This document shows, in pieces, positions 34,601-46,490 of a DNA stretch of 64,000 bases. This DNA comes from Bisporella sp. PMI_857. Lineage: Eukaryota; Ascomycota; Leotiomycetes; Helotiales; Helotiaceae. The position numbers were made by a program, and so were the translations under genes. The stretch lies in contig JAJSPD010000015.1 of assembly GCA_021307315.1 (NCBI GenBank), positions 310,001 through 374,000 on the forward strand. Direction: 5' to 3'. How positions within the stretch are numbered: position 1 is the stretch's first letter; the number at the start of each line of letters is the position of its first letter. The notes beneath the pieces are model-generated. The model was not told where the DNA came from and did not search any database. It worked only from the letters and a program-made list of their open reading frames with translations.

Positions 34601-34983
34601 TCGATAAAATCGACACTATAATCTCCGAGAGATGTGTCTGCGGTACTAAATGAATTCTCTGTTTTGCGAGAGCTGGCATTCTGTTCTTGATCGACCAGGC
34701 GAAGGATGTTCGTGTTGGCTTTCAGTATCGAAAATTTCCGCTTCGGGACTGTGTATTTCACAGATTCTTTGCTTATATATCCACTGTTAATTGAAGCTGA
34801 AGTACTCGACCTTTCGGGTGCGGAGGACGGGCTATTAACTACCGTGGTAACCTCGCCTAGAAGGTTACCCGTCAGCTCAATTTTGCTACTATCAGAGATT
34901 CATCGAACTGTCATGGTAAGGTTATTCTCGGCTACAGACGTACTCAAAGCCCTCTCGGGCGGTCCCCAGGGTATTGTAAACAT
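31665..34983 (-). CDS. Large fungal membrane protein with long disordered N-terminal region
   Basis: A multi-exon model: 34983-34940, 34888-34188, 34114-34098, 34065-33631, 33582-32716, 32665-32162 and 32105-31665, about 1002 residues. The first intron (GTCTGT..ATAG, 51 bp) removes an in-frame TGA. The junction at 34188-34065 is unresolved: my model has a 17-nt exon and a 32 bp intron, which is too short for most fungi. The other introns (48, 50 and 56 bp) fit well, although the 48 bp one uses a weak GAG acceptor. Recognisable segments are RLLPQLQTGQEEFADVHIRD and VLAWVRG, RIRWTCKKCG-MELFDDFIEKRPGAA, the FVQFEVHRSKVVDIRKCPDLP block, then GWGIHLVEGFMAHKVW and two C-terminal transmembrane segments. 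This combination recurs in filamentous ascomycete proteins of unknown function. Most of the rest is Ser-rich and disordered. A membrane-bound regulator is plausible but unproven. Confidence 0.7.
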
Positions 34984-37803
34984 GGCGTGAACCTGATGAT
35001 CGTCAGCATTTAGCTAAATCATGCTGACAAGCTTTACAATTGGGTTATACCATTGCTGGGCCATATACCTTGAATATTCGAAAAGCGTGATGAATTCTCA
35101 AACATAAATAGACCACCAACGACTCAGAGTGGAAGGTACTTCAGCCTTGTCGCGGATCCGGCATAGAATTCAAGAATTGAGCAAAACTCCAGGCCGAAGT
35201 GCAATGAGCCAATAGGACATGACCAACACCTCGACGGTACTAACGATGGGATGATAGAGTTATCAATGTTCAGATAACTAGAGGGGATCATCTTGATTAA
35301 AGAGAGCCTCGGTGCTTTATAAAAATTTAATGAAGGCTATGCCATGGTGCAATACACCATGACATTGCCTGCAGGGTAAGCTGCGTTGCAAGGTAGGCAA
35401 GTCAACTCATATATTGTATGCAGAGGAAGTTGATGCGGGGTAGTATCGAATTTTCATCATATCTTCAGGGCTAAACTCGCAGCCATTCTGCTAAGGCTGA
35501 GTAGAAGCCATTCTACTCAAGATTCTAAAGATTTAATTCGTGATGGAGGTGTGGTGCCTGGAAAGCTTCATCGTGGCAGGCGAGAGGAACGCCTGCCTTT
35601 GGAGAATCTATGGGCAAGTTCATTCTGTAATGTATGGTGAGAACACCCTTGGCCCTGAACCTGAGGGCATTAGTCATATGTACAAGCAAATGCGGAACAT
35701 TAGATTTCGTATAAGAGTTAAGTCCTCTAGCAAAGAAGTTCTAGGGGTATGAAGTCCGGCCGAATTCATACCGGCACAAAACTACAGTCCTACAAAAAGC
35801 AAAGAACTTATGTCACATATTGAAATTGAGTACTCCTCCCTCTGAAGAACGCAAGTAAGCAAACTAATAGCTTGTTGTAAATAGAAAGGCAGCGAAAGCA
35901 GGAGTTGGTGAAGATGCACAAGCAGGAAACCAAAAACAGAATAGCATGACCAAAAAACAATGCCGATAACGTGGTCAAAACTAGATATTTGTGATACAAA
36001 CTCTTTCATTTACCCAATATCGATGGCGAAAGCTCTCAAGACTCTGAGGCTCTGCTTCAGGCGCACTCCTTCAAAGCATCGAGAGGAACTCTCCATCATT
36101 CACAAGCCAAGCACCTTCAAACACAAATGACAGATTATTCTTGTCCATAGCCCGCAGTCCACGTGAAAGTAGAAAGATACAGGCGCCAAAAGATTTCTTT
36201 CAACGAGGACTAGATGAAACCCGAAGCATCGATCACAGTGCATCAGTCACAATGATCACCGTCTGTGGGCGGTTGTTTGGGTGTGACAGCAGTTGAGGAT
36301 TGTTGGAAGGGGTCTGAAGAGTCCAGAAAATGGTTGGATGACAGGGGATGGTCCCCCCAGCCAAGTCCAGCTCATATCGTCTCAGAAGTTCCCAACCAAC
36401 AAGATCGTTTGAGATGATGGTTGCGCTACAGTACAGGATGGAGATGGAAGCCTCCGAAGCAACACAGTTTTTTTATGAAAATGGTTGGGATGATGAACTA
36501 AGTTTGATGTGGTGGGAGCCTGGGTTCGGGGACAAGGTTCTTGTTCTTTCACTTTTCGTATGCTCGTCAGTGTTTAATTAATTGTGAGACAATTTCCATA
36601 GAACTTACTATTAACGAATTAAAATAACTTTACATTTTATTTAAATAAAAAAAACGTTTTAACGTCCAAACATGGATTGCGATAAAAGGATTAATTAATT
36701 GTTGGCAGATCGGAGAGCCCGGTTCCTGAATTAGATGATGGGGGGTTGGTACCAATCCTTCCCTGGAAATATCATGGCCAGGGGGGGGGAAGAGTGTAGG
36801 CTAGTTGAGCTGCGTCACCAACAACCAACTTTGAAGATTTTGGGGGTAAAGATTTGCAAAAGAGCAAGCCCGATCAAGCTCACTGGTAAAGAGATGTACT
36901 TCATCACTGTGCAGTGTACTCATTTAACCGTGAACATTCACAATCTATCATATCCTGTGAATCCATCCCATCATTCCTTTAGCTTTTCTCTCTCTCTCTC
37001 TCTCCCCCCTTGTCTGCACTTACACAACCCATACTTAAACCATCAACAACATCCTATATAGTACATATACGGTACTGTACCCCCTTCAGCTGAACATCAA
37101 TCACGACCCGCCACCCAAGAAACCCATTCTTGGAGTCTGGCCTTTTTGTCTACAGCCAGTCACATTCAACGTTTGCCTCCACGCTGCACAGCCGCCTTCT
37201 CCTTGATTGCGACAACCCTGGCCCCTGCTTTCTAACCCTGGAACTGTGGGGTTGGGAAACATCTCATCAACTTGCTTCTCTTTGTGTGCTCTTCCGCAAC
37301 CCGCAACCCACAAAAGATACTTACACTCCTCTCCTGTCAACATTTCAAAATTCCGAACTTGTCAAAAGATATTATAGATTTTTTGTATTCGGAAACCAAA
37401 TCTCCATCCAAAAGCTCAATCTCCGAGCCCAATTGTTTCCTAGATTTGTGCCGACAATCCTAACCCCCCAGTTCAAGCACAGATCCCAAACAAAAACCGT
37501 CTCTCACGGCAACCGTTTCAACGAGGTCTAGGAACGAGCATCTGTAACCCCGAGCCCAACACCATCTGTACATACAAAATTGAAAACTCGCCGGCGCATC
37601 CCGTGCAAACATATAACCCTCAGTTTATATAACTACAGAAACTATATGCGGCCCCCATTATAACACCAAGAACCACCGCCGAAGCAGCATCACAGCCTTT
37701 CCGAACGGCTTCAACCACAAGGCTGAGAGAATCCCTACGACTGCTGAGCACCACAAACCTCCGCGCTCTCCCGGCGGGCATCCGCCAGTGAACATCGGCC
37801 ATC
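34984..37803. other. Long intergenic stretch with a CT-repeat promoter element
   Basis: No gene is supported over 2.8 kb. At 36983-37010 the plus strand has a (TC)n run followed by C6, about 800 bp before the NIPA-like start. From there to the ATG the sequence is pyrimidine-rich with many short frames, consistent with a transcription start and a long 5' UTR. AT-rich runs at 36596-36660 and a G9 run at about 36781-36789 were also noted. Confidence 0.5.
36983..37016 (+). promoter_or_regulatory. CT-dinucleotide tract upstream of the NIPA-like gene
   Basis: An uninterrupted TC repeat ending in a C run. Pyrimidine-rich tracts are common just upstream of transcription starts in filamentous fungi. 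The position agrees with the long 5' leader inferred for the following gene. Confidence 0.4.
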
Positions 37804-40083
37804 ATGGATCAAGTTGGACATACACTCGCGACAGCACATCTGATATACGCAAGAGCGAACGAGACCGAATCCCACAATCCCTTGAAGCAGTCTCGTCCTC
37901 CAATTTTTAAAGCGGTTGGAATAGCACTAGCCATTGCTTCCGGTGTCTTTATTGGAATATCATTCGTGTTAAAAAAGGTTGGATTATTAAAGGCCAATGT
38001 CAAATATGACGAGGTGGCAGGCGAAGGATATGGATATCTCAAGAATTGGTACTGGTGGGGAGGCATGACCCTGATGATAATCGGAGAGGTGTGCAACTTT
38101 GTTGCATATGCTTTCGTCGATGCCATCTTAGTTACGCCAATGGGTGCTCTATCCGTGGTGATTACCGCCATTCTCTCTGCCATATTTCTCAAGGAACGAC
38201 TCAGCATGGTGGGAATGGTTGGGTGTTTCCTGTGCATTATTGGATCAGTAACAATCGTGATGAACGCTCCTAGCGAATCTGCCGTTGCAAATATCCAAGA
38301 GATGCAGCACTTCGTCATTGCCCCGGGGTTCTTGAGTTATGCTGGAGTAGTCATCGTGGGCTCTATCTTTACCGCACTCTGGGCAGGCCCGCGGTACGGC
38401 AAGAAGTCCATGTTGGTATACTTGTCCATCTGTAGTCTGATCGGAGGTCTCAGTGTTGTAGCGACACAGGGGCTTGGTTCAGCGATCATTGCACAGATTC
38501 AGGGCACAAAGCAGTATGACCAATGGTTCCTCTACGTTTTGTTCGTTTTCGTCATCGTCACATTATTGACAGAGATTGTCTATTTAAATGTAAGTTTTTT
38601 CCCATTGGGTTTTTAGCATTCATGTGTTAATATCTTACAGAAAGCACTCAATATCTTCAATGCCTCGTTAGTAACGCCAACCTACTATGTCTTCTTTACG
38701 AGTGCCACGATAATCACTTCCGCTATCCTGTTCAGGGGCTTCAAAGGAACCGTGACCTCCATCATAACGGTCGTTATGGGTTTCTTCACTATCTGTGCGG
38801 GAGTCGTCCTCCTCCAGCTCTCCAAGTCTGCCAAAGATGTCCCAGATACCGCAGTCTTCGCTGGCAACCTGGACCAAGTCCGAACCATTGCCGAGCAGGA
38901 GCAACCCGAATCCGAACCAAAGGCTGATGCCATTCGAGGAACTGCGGCGATCGTCCGAAGACTCTCCACAGTTCGACAAAAGAAAGAGATCGAAGAATTA
39001 AAGAGAATTCACGACGAAAAACAACTAGATCTTTTTCCTATTGGAGAAAATGAGCAATTCGAATGGGATGGGCTACGGAGACGGAGAACGACTATAGGCA
39101 CGAACAGTCTGCGATCTAGAGGAAACTCAACTCCATTCCCCCCATATCAAGAAACACCACACCCACCTCTTGGCATGTCTCACTTTCCAGAAGACACCGA
39201 TTCCGACGAGGAAAGGGAAAGGGAAAGGGAAAGACGCAATACAAGCGTTTCCCTCTTTACACGTGCTCGATCAATCATGACGCCAAGCCGTCATGGGACT
39301 GTAACAAGCACAAGTGGTCAGAGCGACATGCAAAGCCCGATGCATCCTGTCCCTCTCACCCAAATATCTATACCAAGCTATGGCCGCACGGACGGGCCAT
39401 ATTATACTCATGATCAAGGAAGCAAGCCGTACTTGACACCATATGGCAAGACCGAGTATGAAGGCGCAGCTGGCGAGCGTCATATTACAATCCTCGATCC
39501 TGAGCGCACCGGTAGCCAAGGAAGTAGTCTGCATCCCCATGCCGCTCTGAGAGACCAAGGGCCTACGCCTCCACCTCACTCGGCGAGACGACAATTCTCC
39601 TTTCAGAACGTCTTCCGCAAAGGACGCGACCACGCCCACTCACCTGTTTCATCCGAGGAACCTATCGCACAATCCCGATCGCCCATCATCCGCAAAGGCA
39701 TGAGCACGCGAAAAAACAGTGCTGCATCTAAGGGTGCTACGGAGGAAGAGAGGCTTGGCCTGGTCAAGGGAGATACACGAACAGGTAAAGAAAGCACACC
39801 TGATTATGATGACGATGATTATGAGCATGACGATGATGATTGGTCCGTAGAAGATAAACTGCCAAGAGCACAAAGCCAGAGCCCTGACCGAGGACCGCCC
39901 CGAGATTTGACGCCGCCGAAACGAAGGGATACGAAGGAGCTGGAGCTAGGAGGAAGTGTTGATGATGAGGAGAACTATCAGAGGCAGAGAAGGAAATGGG
40001 ATGCCCAAGGTGGGAATGCAAAAGGGAGAGCAACGTCATCGTATCGAAGGGATGATCAGAACGATGATGGGGCGTTTATATAA
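37804..40083 (+). CDS. NIPA-type magnesium transporter with long cytosolic tail
   Basis: Exons 37804-38589 and 38641-40083 (51 bp intron GTAAGT..CTTACAG), giving 742 residues. The first ~330 residues are the NIPA/DUF803 domain. Helix segments begin at KAVGIALAIASGVFIGISFV, WWGGMTLMIIGEVCNFVAYA, ILVTPMGALSVVITAILSAI, FLKERLSMVGMVGCFLCIIG, and so on, with KALNIFNASLVTPTYYVFF and a last helix before QLSKSAKD. Such proteins move Mg2+ across plasma or endosomal membranes. The remaining ~400 residues are a hydrophilic tail with Arg/Glu repeats (ERERERERR), many Ser/Pro sites and an acidic DYDDDDYEHDDDDW stretch, so the protein is about twice the length of the animal NIPA proteins. The tail could serve regulation or protein binding; this is inference. 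Confidence 0.92.
39208..39233 (+). repeat. GAAAGG hexamer repeat inside the NIPA-like gene
   Basis: Four tandem copies of a six-base unit encode alternating Glu and Arg in the disordered tail. The copies are nearly identical at the DNA level, which suggests recent expansion and possible length variation between strains. Confidence 0.6.
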
Positions 40084-41375
40084 TTGAGCACCACGGGTTG
40101 GTATATGATGCTAATGACCGAATGAAAGGCAATGAAGAGAGTTGCTGATACCCCAAGAGTCACTGTGATGACTCTGCTTGTATAAGTATGCTAGGAAGGA
40201 CTGCCATCGGTGGCGATACTATGACCAGGGTATTCTAGATATGGTTCTGGAATCACGGCCACACGAAACAGGTGGTATTTGTAAATTAGAGATGCAGAAC
40301 AGCGATGGAAATTATATATAGATATATACACAGGACATATTTGCCAGAAATCTCTCATCCGCCTTTCCCACCATCTTCCCCTGCTCAGATACCAAGTCCC
40401 AGATAACCTCTTTCGGATCATAGGGTTTAGAACCATGACACACCAAGACGAATTAGCCCATCATGCGTCGTGTGTTCTATCCTTTAAGCTTGCAGCCCGC
40501 GAGGAAGGCAGAGCGAGCCTTGAAGCGGCCCTATGCCTCGCTGATACGGTGCACGATGCTGCCTTTTTTTTTTGCGGCTGCTTTGCTGGGACCGCTCTCC
40601 TTTCTGGGGAGATTCGGTATGGCTTGCATATGTTACCTGCTTTGCATTTTTTTTTCGGGGATCTTGAAAGGGTCGCTTGTGGGGGGTGAGGGGGTTGTTG
40701 TGCATTCTTTGCTTGATATGGAAGGGTGGGCGGGTCTTTTTTAAGTCTTTATGCTGGCTGGTAGTTAGTTAAGTGACGTTTGCTAGGAGGGTTGGGTTCA
40801 GATTTTTTAGGGGGAAAATTTTTTTAATTTTTTTTTAAGGGCTTTTATTTGATGGAGGGTTTACGGGTTGAAAGGGAAGGGTGAGATAGGTGGTAGGGGT
40901 ATACGTTGAGGTTGATGGGATGGTGGTTGTGGAGTTCTGGAATGGTTTGGATGGGATGTGAATACGGTGTTGTGCCTTGTAGCGACGGGGTTGAATGCTC
41001 TTTTTCGCAGGGCGGGCGCGGTGGGTGCCGGGTTCTTGAGATGTTGAAACTGACGGTGTCAAGCTCGGAAGGGCACCAAGAATTCTTGAGAAGTTTATTG
41101 GATATTACCCTGGTTTTGGCTCGCGGGTCTTCCTTGCGAGCTCGGGTTGTGTAGTCATTGATATGTGCAGAGTATGAAAGTTTACCCCTAATATTAGGAA
41201 ACTCGAATTCTAAGGCGTGGGCATACTCGAGGTGCGTATGTGTGACTTGCGAACTGATTCTCAACTCTAGTTAGCAGATACTCAGGTATAATGCAAGATT
41301 AGAGCTCACCATTACTCCCGCTGAGGAAGTAGAAATCCATCCAGATCCACCGTGTTTGCTCGTGTAAGTTAAATC
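40084..41375. other. Intergenic stretch with homopolymer T runs
   Basis: 3' flanks of two convergent genes. Runs of 8-9 T occur near 40566, 40648 and 40820-40840. The open frames at 40845-41264 (-) and 40435-40744 (+) are low-complexity and not supported. Confidence 0.45.
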
Positions 41376-42495
41376 CTACAATAACTCGTAGACGACATAT
41401 CTTGTGCCTTCATCTCGCGGGTAGAGCGTGGTAAAATACGTATCCCAGGTCTGTTTTGAATCCTCGGTTTGCACCCATCTTTTCGAAGTTGGACGCGCCC
41501 TAGCAAGCTCGTTCATTGACCTGCAAAGGATTCGGAGCTCCCTCAACTCCGCCCTCCTGAGAGTCTCTCCCTCGGGCCATGTGTAGAGTGAGTATCCGAT
41601 GCAGCGCAGATCAGGAAAACCGTGAAGAAAAGCGGCTACCTTCTTTGGGCCAACATGGCGGTTACCGTCTGGCCAGTGCGCAAGAAGCATGTCGAACGGC
41701 AAACAGAGATTTCTTATACTGGAGAAGTTGTGCGCTACCGGAACGTGAATGACATCCCAGCTCTCCAGGTACATCATCAGCTCGTAGAGTTCCTCAATAT
41801 TGATTATTGTGTCCTTTCCAAAGCGAACGATCTCTGGCGCTTTGCTGTCAGATGTCAAGGACTGCTCGCTGTTTAGCGTGAATCTGAATGTCTCTTGGAA
41901 GATCTGGTGAGCTTCTCTGCAGACTTGATAGATGTTGGTTCGGATGGGACACTGGTTGACACTAGCCTCTCTTCTTTGCCGTGGCAAGAAGGGGGTCACG
42001 AATCGATTACAGTCGGGGTCATGATAGTATTTGTGCTCATAACGAAAATGGATAGAGAGTTTGGTAAAGAACGGCCGTGGGATTGCTTCTATGAACAGCT
42101 CCGTTGGTGGGCTACGGTAGTTATGTCAGCAAGACTTAGGGAACAGACTGTCATGGAGTCAAAACTTACAGAGGTAGCGCTAGTTCCCAAATTATTATCC
42201 TAAGCTCCGTAGGCAGCTCTAGGAATTTGGTAAAACGGCCGGCTATTATCAAATTGCTCATTCCTTCCGTGATCTCATCTATGAAGTTGTTACTAAGCGA
42301 GGAGATCTCAGCCTTTGGAGCCACCCCAGAGAAGATGTGAAGCCGTGGTAGTTTTGGCAGGGCAGATGGTGACGGGTTGGATGCTGCTGCTCTCCATTGT
42401 TTCCATAACTTTCCCTCCTCATCTGTTAATCTGCTGTTGATCTTTATTTGGCCTATCATGCCCGCCTCACGAGTTCCCTCCAACTTGTTCTCCAT
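41376..42495 (-). CDS. 2EXR domain protein, two exons
   Basis: Exon 1 is 42495-42170 and exon 2 is 42111-41376. The 58 bp intron (GTAAGT, GCTGAC, TAG) joins in phase 2, giving 353 residues. After about 85 mostly polar residues comes FTKFLELPTELRIIIWELAL, the 2EXR opening motif, then RPFFTKLSIHFRYEHKYYHD and TNIYQVCREAHQIFQE, the expected second part (ancestor-like CREA element). The rest holds RNLCLPFDML and FPDLRCIGYSLYTWPEG, usual in the family. No enzyme motif is present and the role is unknown. It is unrelated in sequence detail to the small 2EXR-like protein at 24.9 kb, apart from the motif. Confidence 0.82.
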
Positions 42496-43188
42496 AACTG
42501 TCGTTGGCCTCTAATCGATTCTTCAGAGATCTATGTAAGGCTGAAAGGACGAGTCATGTATATCAAGGTGGGTCCCCAGTAAGCCCCCTGAGTTTAGCGA
42601 GGCTAGTGCTGGTAGGCAGTCACTTGGTCTGCTCGAAACATCGATGCAGAAAGGCAAGGTATTGAGATATGCAATATAGAGGACCGATATAATACTATGA
42701 GGAGGTTCGGAAGTCAAAGTTATGGTGATTAGTTAGGTTCCAGATGTGCGGGTAAGATGCCGAGCATTTGGGAAGGGCTTGGGGAGAGTGGAAAAGAGGC
42801 AGATTAAGTTCGATGCAAGAAAAAGAAGCTGAATGAAAAATTACGGCTGGCCGAGGACGAAAAAAGTTTTTTATATTCTTGGAGATTGGGAATATAAGGA
42901 CCTTGCACAAATAGAACAAAGCAAAGAATAATAGTGTTTTGAAGGAGATAATACTAGGGATATTCCCATGTGCAGACCCTTAGTGCTCTCGTAGCGCTTT
43001 TGCGCCTTACGCCGTAATTACCAATTATTAGTACCTAAGTTCACGTGGCTGTATATTGTAAAATTTATGATACATCCAATATTTCCGTCAACCTAAAAGG
43101 TACACCTCTTTACATATTATCTCTACAAATAATGAGTTCTACGAGCATTTCATACCACTTAAACCCTCTCTAGAATTTGTAACCTGAT
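42496..43188. other. Intergenic stretch, no supported gene
   Basis: Promoter side of the 2EXR gene and 3' flank of the oxidoreductase gene. Nothing else seen. Confidence 0.5.
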
Positions 43189-44703
43189 TCATGCCCTAGA
43201 TTCGATAGGCGGTAGCCCCTTTCCCATTCGCTGAATCTGCCCAGAATAATATATCGTCTCTGCCCCAGCACCAGCAATTTTCTTTCCTGTCAGGCTCTCC
43301 CACCATGGCAACTGGGTCTTTTTGAGTCGCACAGTCGCCGCTTCATCCGATATAGAATCATTTAGTATGATCTCCTTTGGTAATTTTGGAAGAGCAGCGC
43401 CTGGTCTGCCCAGCCCAATAAGATCACAGGCTTTTGATTGCAACGCACGCTCCATACCAACCCTGGTGCGAAAGCCACCAGTCACCATCAAGATAACGGA
43501 GGGAAAACGTTGCCTCACCGTCTCAGCAAATTGAATAAAGAAACTCTCACGCTCGATGGTACGTTGCGAAGGCTTAGCCGAAGCGGGAATATCCGTGTTC
43601 TTGACCTGCATCATTAACGGCTCCTCATATGTGCCACCTGAAATCTCGATGAAATCGATACCATTTTCGATGATCAGCCCTATCTGCTCCAGAGTATCTT
43701 CCAGTAAATCTGGGCCAGAGACATCCACGCTGTTGAGTTTGATGCCGACGCAAAATCCTTTCTTGGTAGCTCCTCGGATGCCTTTCATGATTCGAAGGAC
43801 AATCTCGACGCGCTTTACAGCGGTCCCTCCAAACTCATCCGTTCTGAGATTCGTTTTGGGGGACATGAATTGAGCAAGTAGATAGCCATGGCTATTTCAA
43901 GGTCAATGACATGTTTCTCAACCAGAAGCATAATACTCACGCGGCATGAATTTGTATCCCTATGGATTGTTAGCCATAATCCAACTTGGATGATAATAAT
44001 CTTGCGATTTCTCGGCCCAAGGCAAGTGAAAAGTTGCCAGCCATGATGTTAAAAGCTAACCTTTGAACCCGGCTTCTTCAGCCATCTTTGCACCATTAAC
44101 AAACATCTCAATGATCTCCTCAATTTCCTCCCCAGTCAAGCTCCTTGGCGTTCCAAACGCAATAGTGGCTATTGCCCTTTCTATTAAGTTTGGTCCAAAA
44201 TTCAACTTCACTGCCGAAGGCGCAACATTCTTCGTCCAAATGGATTTCTTTCCAGCACCGAGCGGCGACTGTCGGCCGGGATGATTAAGCTGAACAATGG
44301 TCGCCGTTCCCTTTGCCTGACAAGTATCCGCCCATACTTTCCACGCTTGCTTCGCTTGGTCGGATGGCGATGCGGGGAGAGCAACATCCTTTGGTGTCCC
44401 CATGAAGGTAAGAGACACAAGCACATTCCCTGTGTTGAGTCAGAAATACTGGAAATAATGATTGAGTGGAAAAGGGCTGCCGGACCAGTAATCACAAGAC
44501 CCCAACCGCCGTCCGCCCATTCTCCATAGGCTTTGGGAAACTCTTCACCTGGGTTGTGGCTGGGTGACATTTGTTCGGCCAACGCGACCTAGTCGTAGAT
44601 TAGTTTGAGAGGATGCACTTGAGAGCGGATGCTGAGATACCTTGCACAGTCGATTGGAGAGAGCGAGTCCACATGGCAAAACAAGCTCCTCGGAAACCAA
44701 CAT
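43189..44703 (-). CDS. NADH:flavin oxidoreductase, Old Yellow Enzyme family
   Basis: Five exons: 44703-44641, 44588-44486, 44429-44061, 43959-43941 (only 19 nt) and 43891-43189, giving 418 residues. Donors are GTATCT, GTCCGG, GTTAGC and GTGAGT, and all junctions keep phase. It begins with LVLPCGLALSNRLCKVALAE, the usual N-terminal beta-barrel strand. The barrel continues with YGEWADGGWGLVITGNV, QLNHPGRQSP (about 102-111) and IQIHAAHGYLLAQF (about 180-193), where the H-x-x-H pair would bind the substrate carbonyl or flavin side. Later come SPKTNLRTDEFGG, VGIKLNSVD, IEISGGTYE, VTGGFRTR and CDLIGLGRP, the phosphate-binding end of the FMN site. The enzyme should reduce activated alkenes with NAD(P)H; the natural substrate is unknown. 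No partner genes are adjacent. Confidence 0.92.
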
Positions 44704-46490
44704 ACTGAAGGTTGGTTATTGTCTAGAGATGTGCTTGGCTTGATCGTCAACTAGAAACAGATATGGATGAGTGTTTGATATATAGCTCTGTAGATTTACT
44801 CGCCAACGTGTCTAGATGGCTTCATATGTGTCTCAGGCCCTGAAGATCTGTTGAAACTGTCGATAACCACCTCACGATTGAATAGTAATCACCTCTACAT
44901 AATATCGGGGCAATGTTGGGAAGCGAAATAACTTTCTCGGAGGGACTCAATAGGCCGTTGGGATAAATAATTGTCCCGCCTTGAGGCTATGAATTTGTAA
45001 TATGTGGAGTTTTGCGAGTGCTTTTTTTTGGGTTTTGCTTAGAAATGTTCAGGAATGATTGCCTATTGGCTAATTTTCGTTTGGGAAATTGCTTTGCCCC
45101 TCCGTCTCAGTTTTGTGCCGAGGCAAAATTATATCCATTTCAGGTCATGCAAGTGGACTCAGAAGCGTAGATAGATCGACCATCTCCCTATTTGAGAAGA
45201 TGCCGGAATCAAGAATAGCCTCAGAATTGCATCCCCAGTGACAGAAATGCCTTGTTCCACTAGTTATATTATACATACCCGCTCCAAATCTTACGCCAAG
45301 CTTCCTTGCAAAGCCCCTTTCCTTGCTCGCTTAATCCCAATTGCTAGCCAATCAGCTTCAACCAACTTCCCTATTTCTTTTCCTACTTATATAAATTCTT
45401 TTAGCACAATTTGAAATCGGTGTGTTTGAGTAGTTTGTTCTCCGAGTGGGGCACTCAAGCACACTGTTGGCGCGCCATCCTTGCTTTCCTTTGTTAAACC
45501 CCCAATCCCAATCCTTCACACCCATTCTTCCATGATCATCTCCTGCTTGACTTGTGAATGTGATATGTACTTCATTCGAGTGTTGCCACGCCTGGGCTTT
45601 CATAGGGGTGAGAGACGAAGAAACTACTTCTTTCCCTGTGATTGGGCTCACTATATAGCAGATAGTATTGCTGTTAGTGAGCCACGTCTAGACTGGTGCC
45701 TGGCTCCGGCTTGACAGCACACGCGTCCTTTACGACGTAACGAAGCACCCGGCTCCGGTCGTTAGAATCTTTAAAAATCCCTTGATACAGCTTACTGGTA
45801 TCTGTTGATTCGGTTCGCTTGAGATCTGATCGATCTGGTCTGCTGAGATCATGGGGTTTTCTACGGATCAGGTGAATGCTAGCTCAACCTAGCATGAACG
45901 CCTGATCCCGAGTTTTGGAATTTTTAATTTCTATCAAATTGAATGAGTGTTTAGAAACAAATAATGCATCAAAGCGTGAGTGACATGTGCTAACAAATAA
46001 TACTAGCAACCTTTCTTTCTGTTGGTGGCATGCATGGGAATCATTAACTCCTTAAATCAGCTAATGATTTTTGATCAGAAGCATAGATAAGCCATTTATA
46101 GCACAGCATTACTTGCCCTAACAGAATGTCATGAGTAGTGATTCAACATGGGTTTCACCCTTGATGAATTGTCTTCTAGAAGTATAGCATTAAGGTCCTT
46201 TAAGGCTAAGCACCACTGTTGAACCTCTGGGAGCCACATTGGAGATATAAGCATCACAAGAAATGGCAAAGATGAAATATGCAATTTAAAATTATCTTTC
46301 CCATTTAGCCTAAGTTTATAGACAAGACTATAGGTCTCTACTCTCGAGGCTTGATGTCGATACGCATCATGAGAATTTCTGCAAAACCGATCAACTACAT
46401 ATGCCTCAAAGGCTTAATTCCAGATTTCCATGAACAACTCGCAGCTTCGGCCCGTCGATTAACTGAACGATAACAACCATTTTGGGGTTC
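44704..46490. other. Intergenic stretch, no supported gene
   Basis: It contains the promoter of the oxidoreductase gene on its left and the 3' flank of the KEI-repeat gene on its right. The 97-codon frame at 45358-45651 (-) shows no family features. No RNA gene was recognised. Confidence 0.5.

Noticed and set aside
34889..34939. In-frame TGA taken as a nonsense mutation in the large membrane-protein gene
   Set aside because: A 51 bp GTCTGT..ATAG intron in the right phase removes it, so a nonsense call is not needed.
36735..37061. 108-codon plus-strand frame ending in a Ser-Leu repeat
   Set aside because: Its second half is the translated CT-repeat tract of the promoter region.
40845..41264. 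139-codon minus-strand frame rich in Pro, His and Ser
   Set aside because: Low complexity, no family features, placed between the 3' ends of two convergent genes.
45358..45651. 97-codon frame that at first suggested a translated structural RNA
   Set aside because: I checked the region for tRNA-like arms and the internal promoter boxes and found none.
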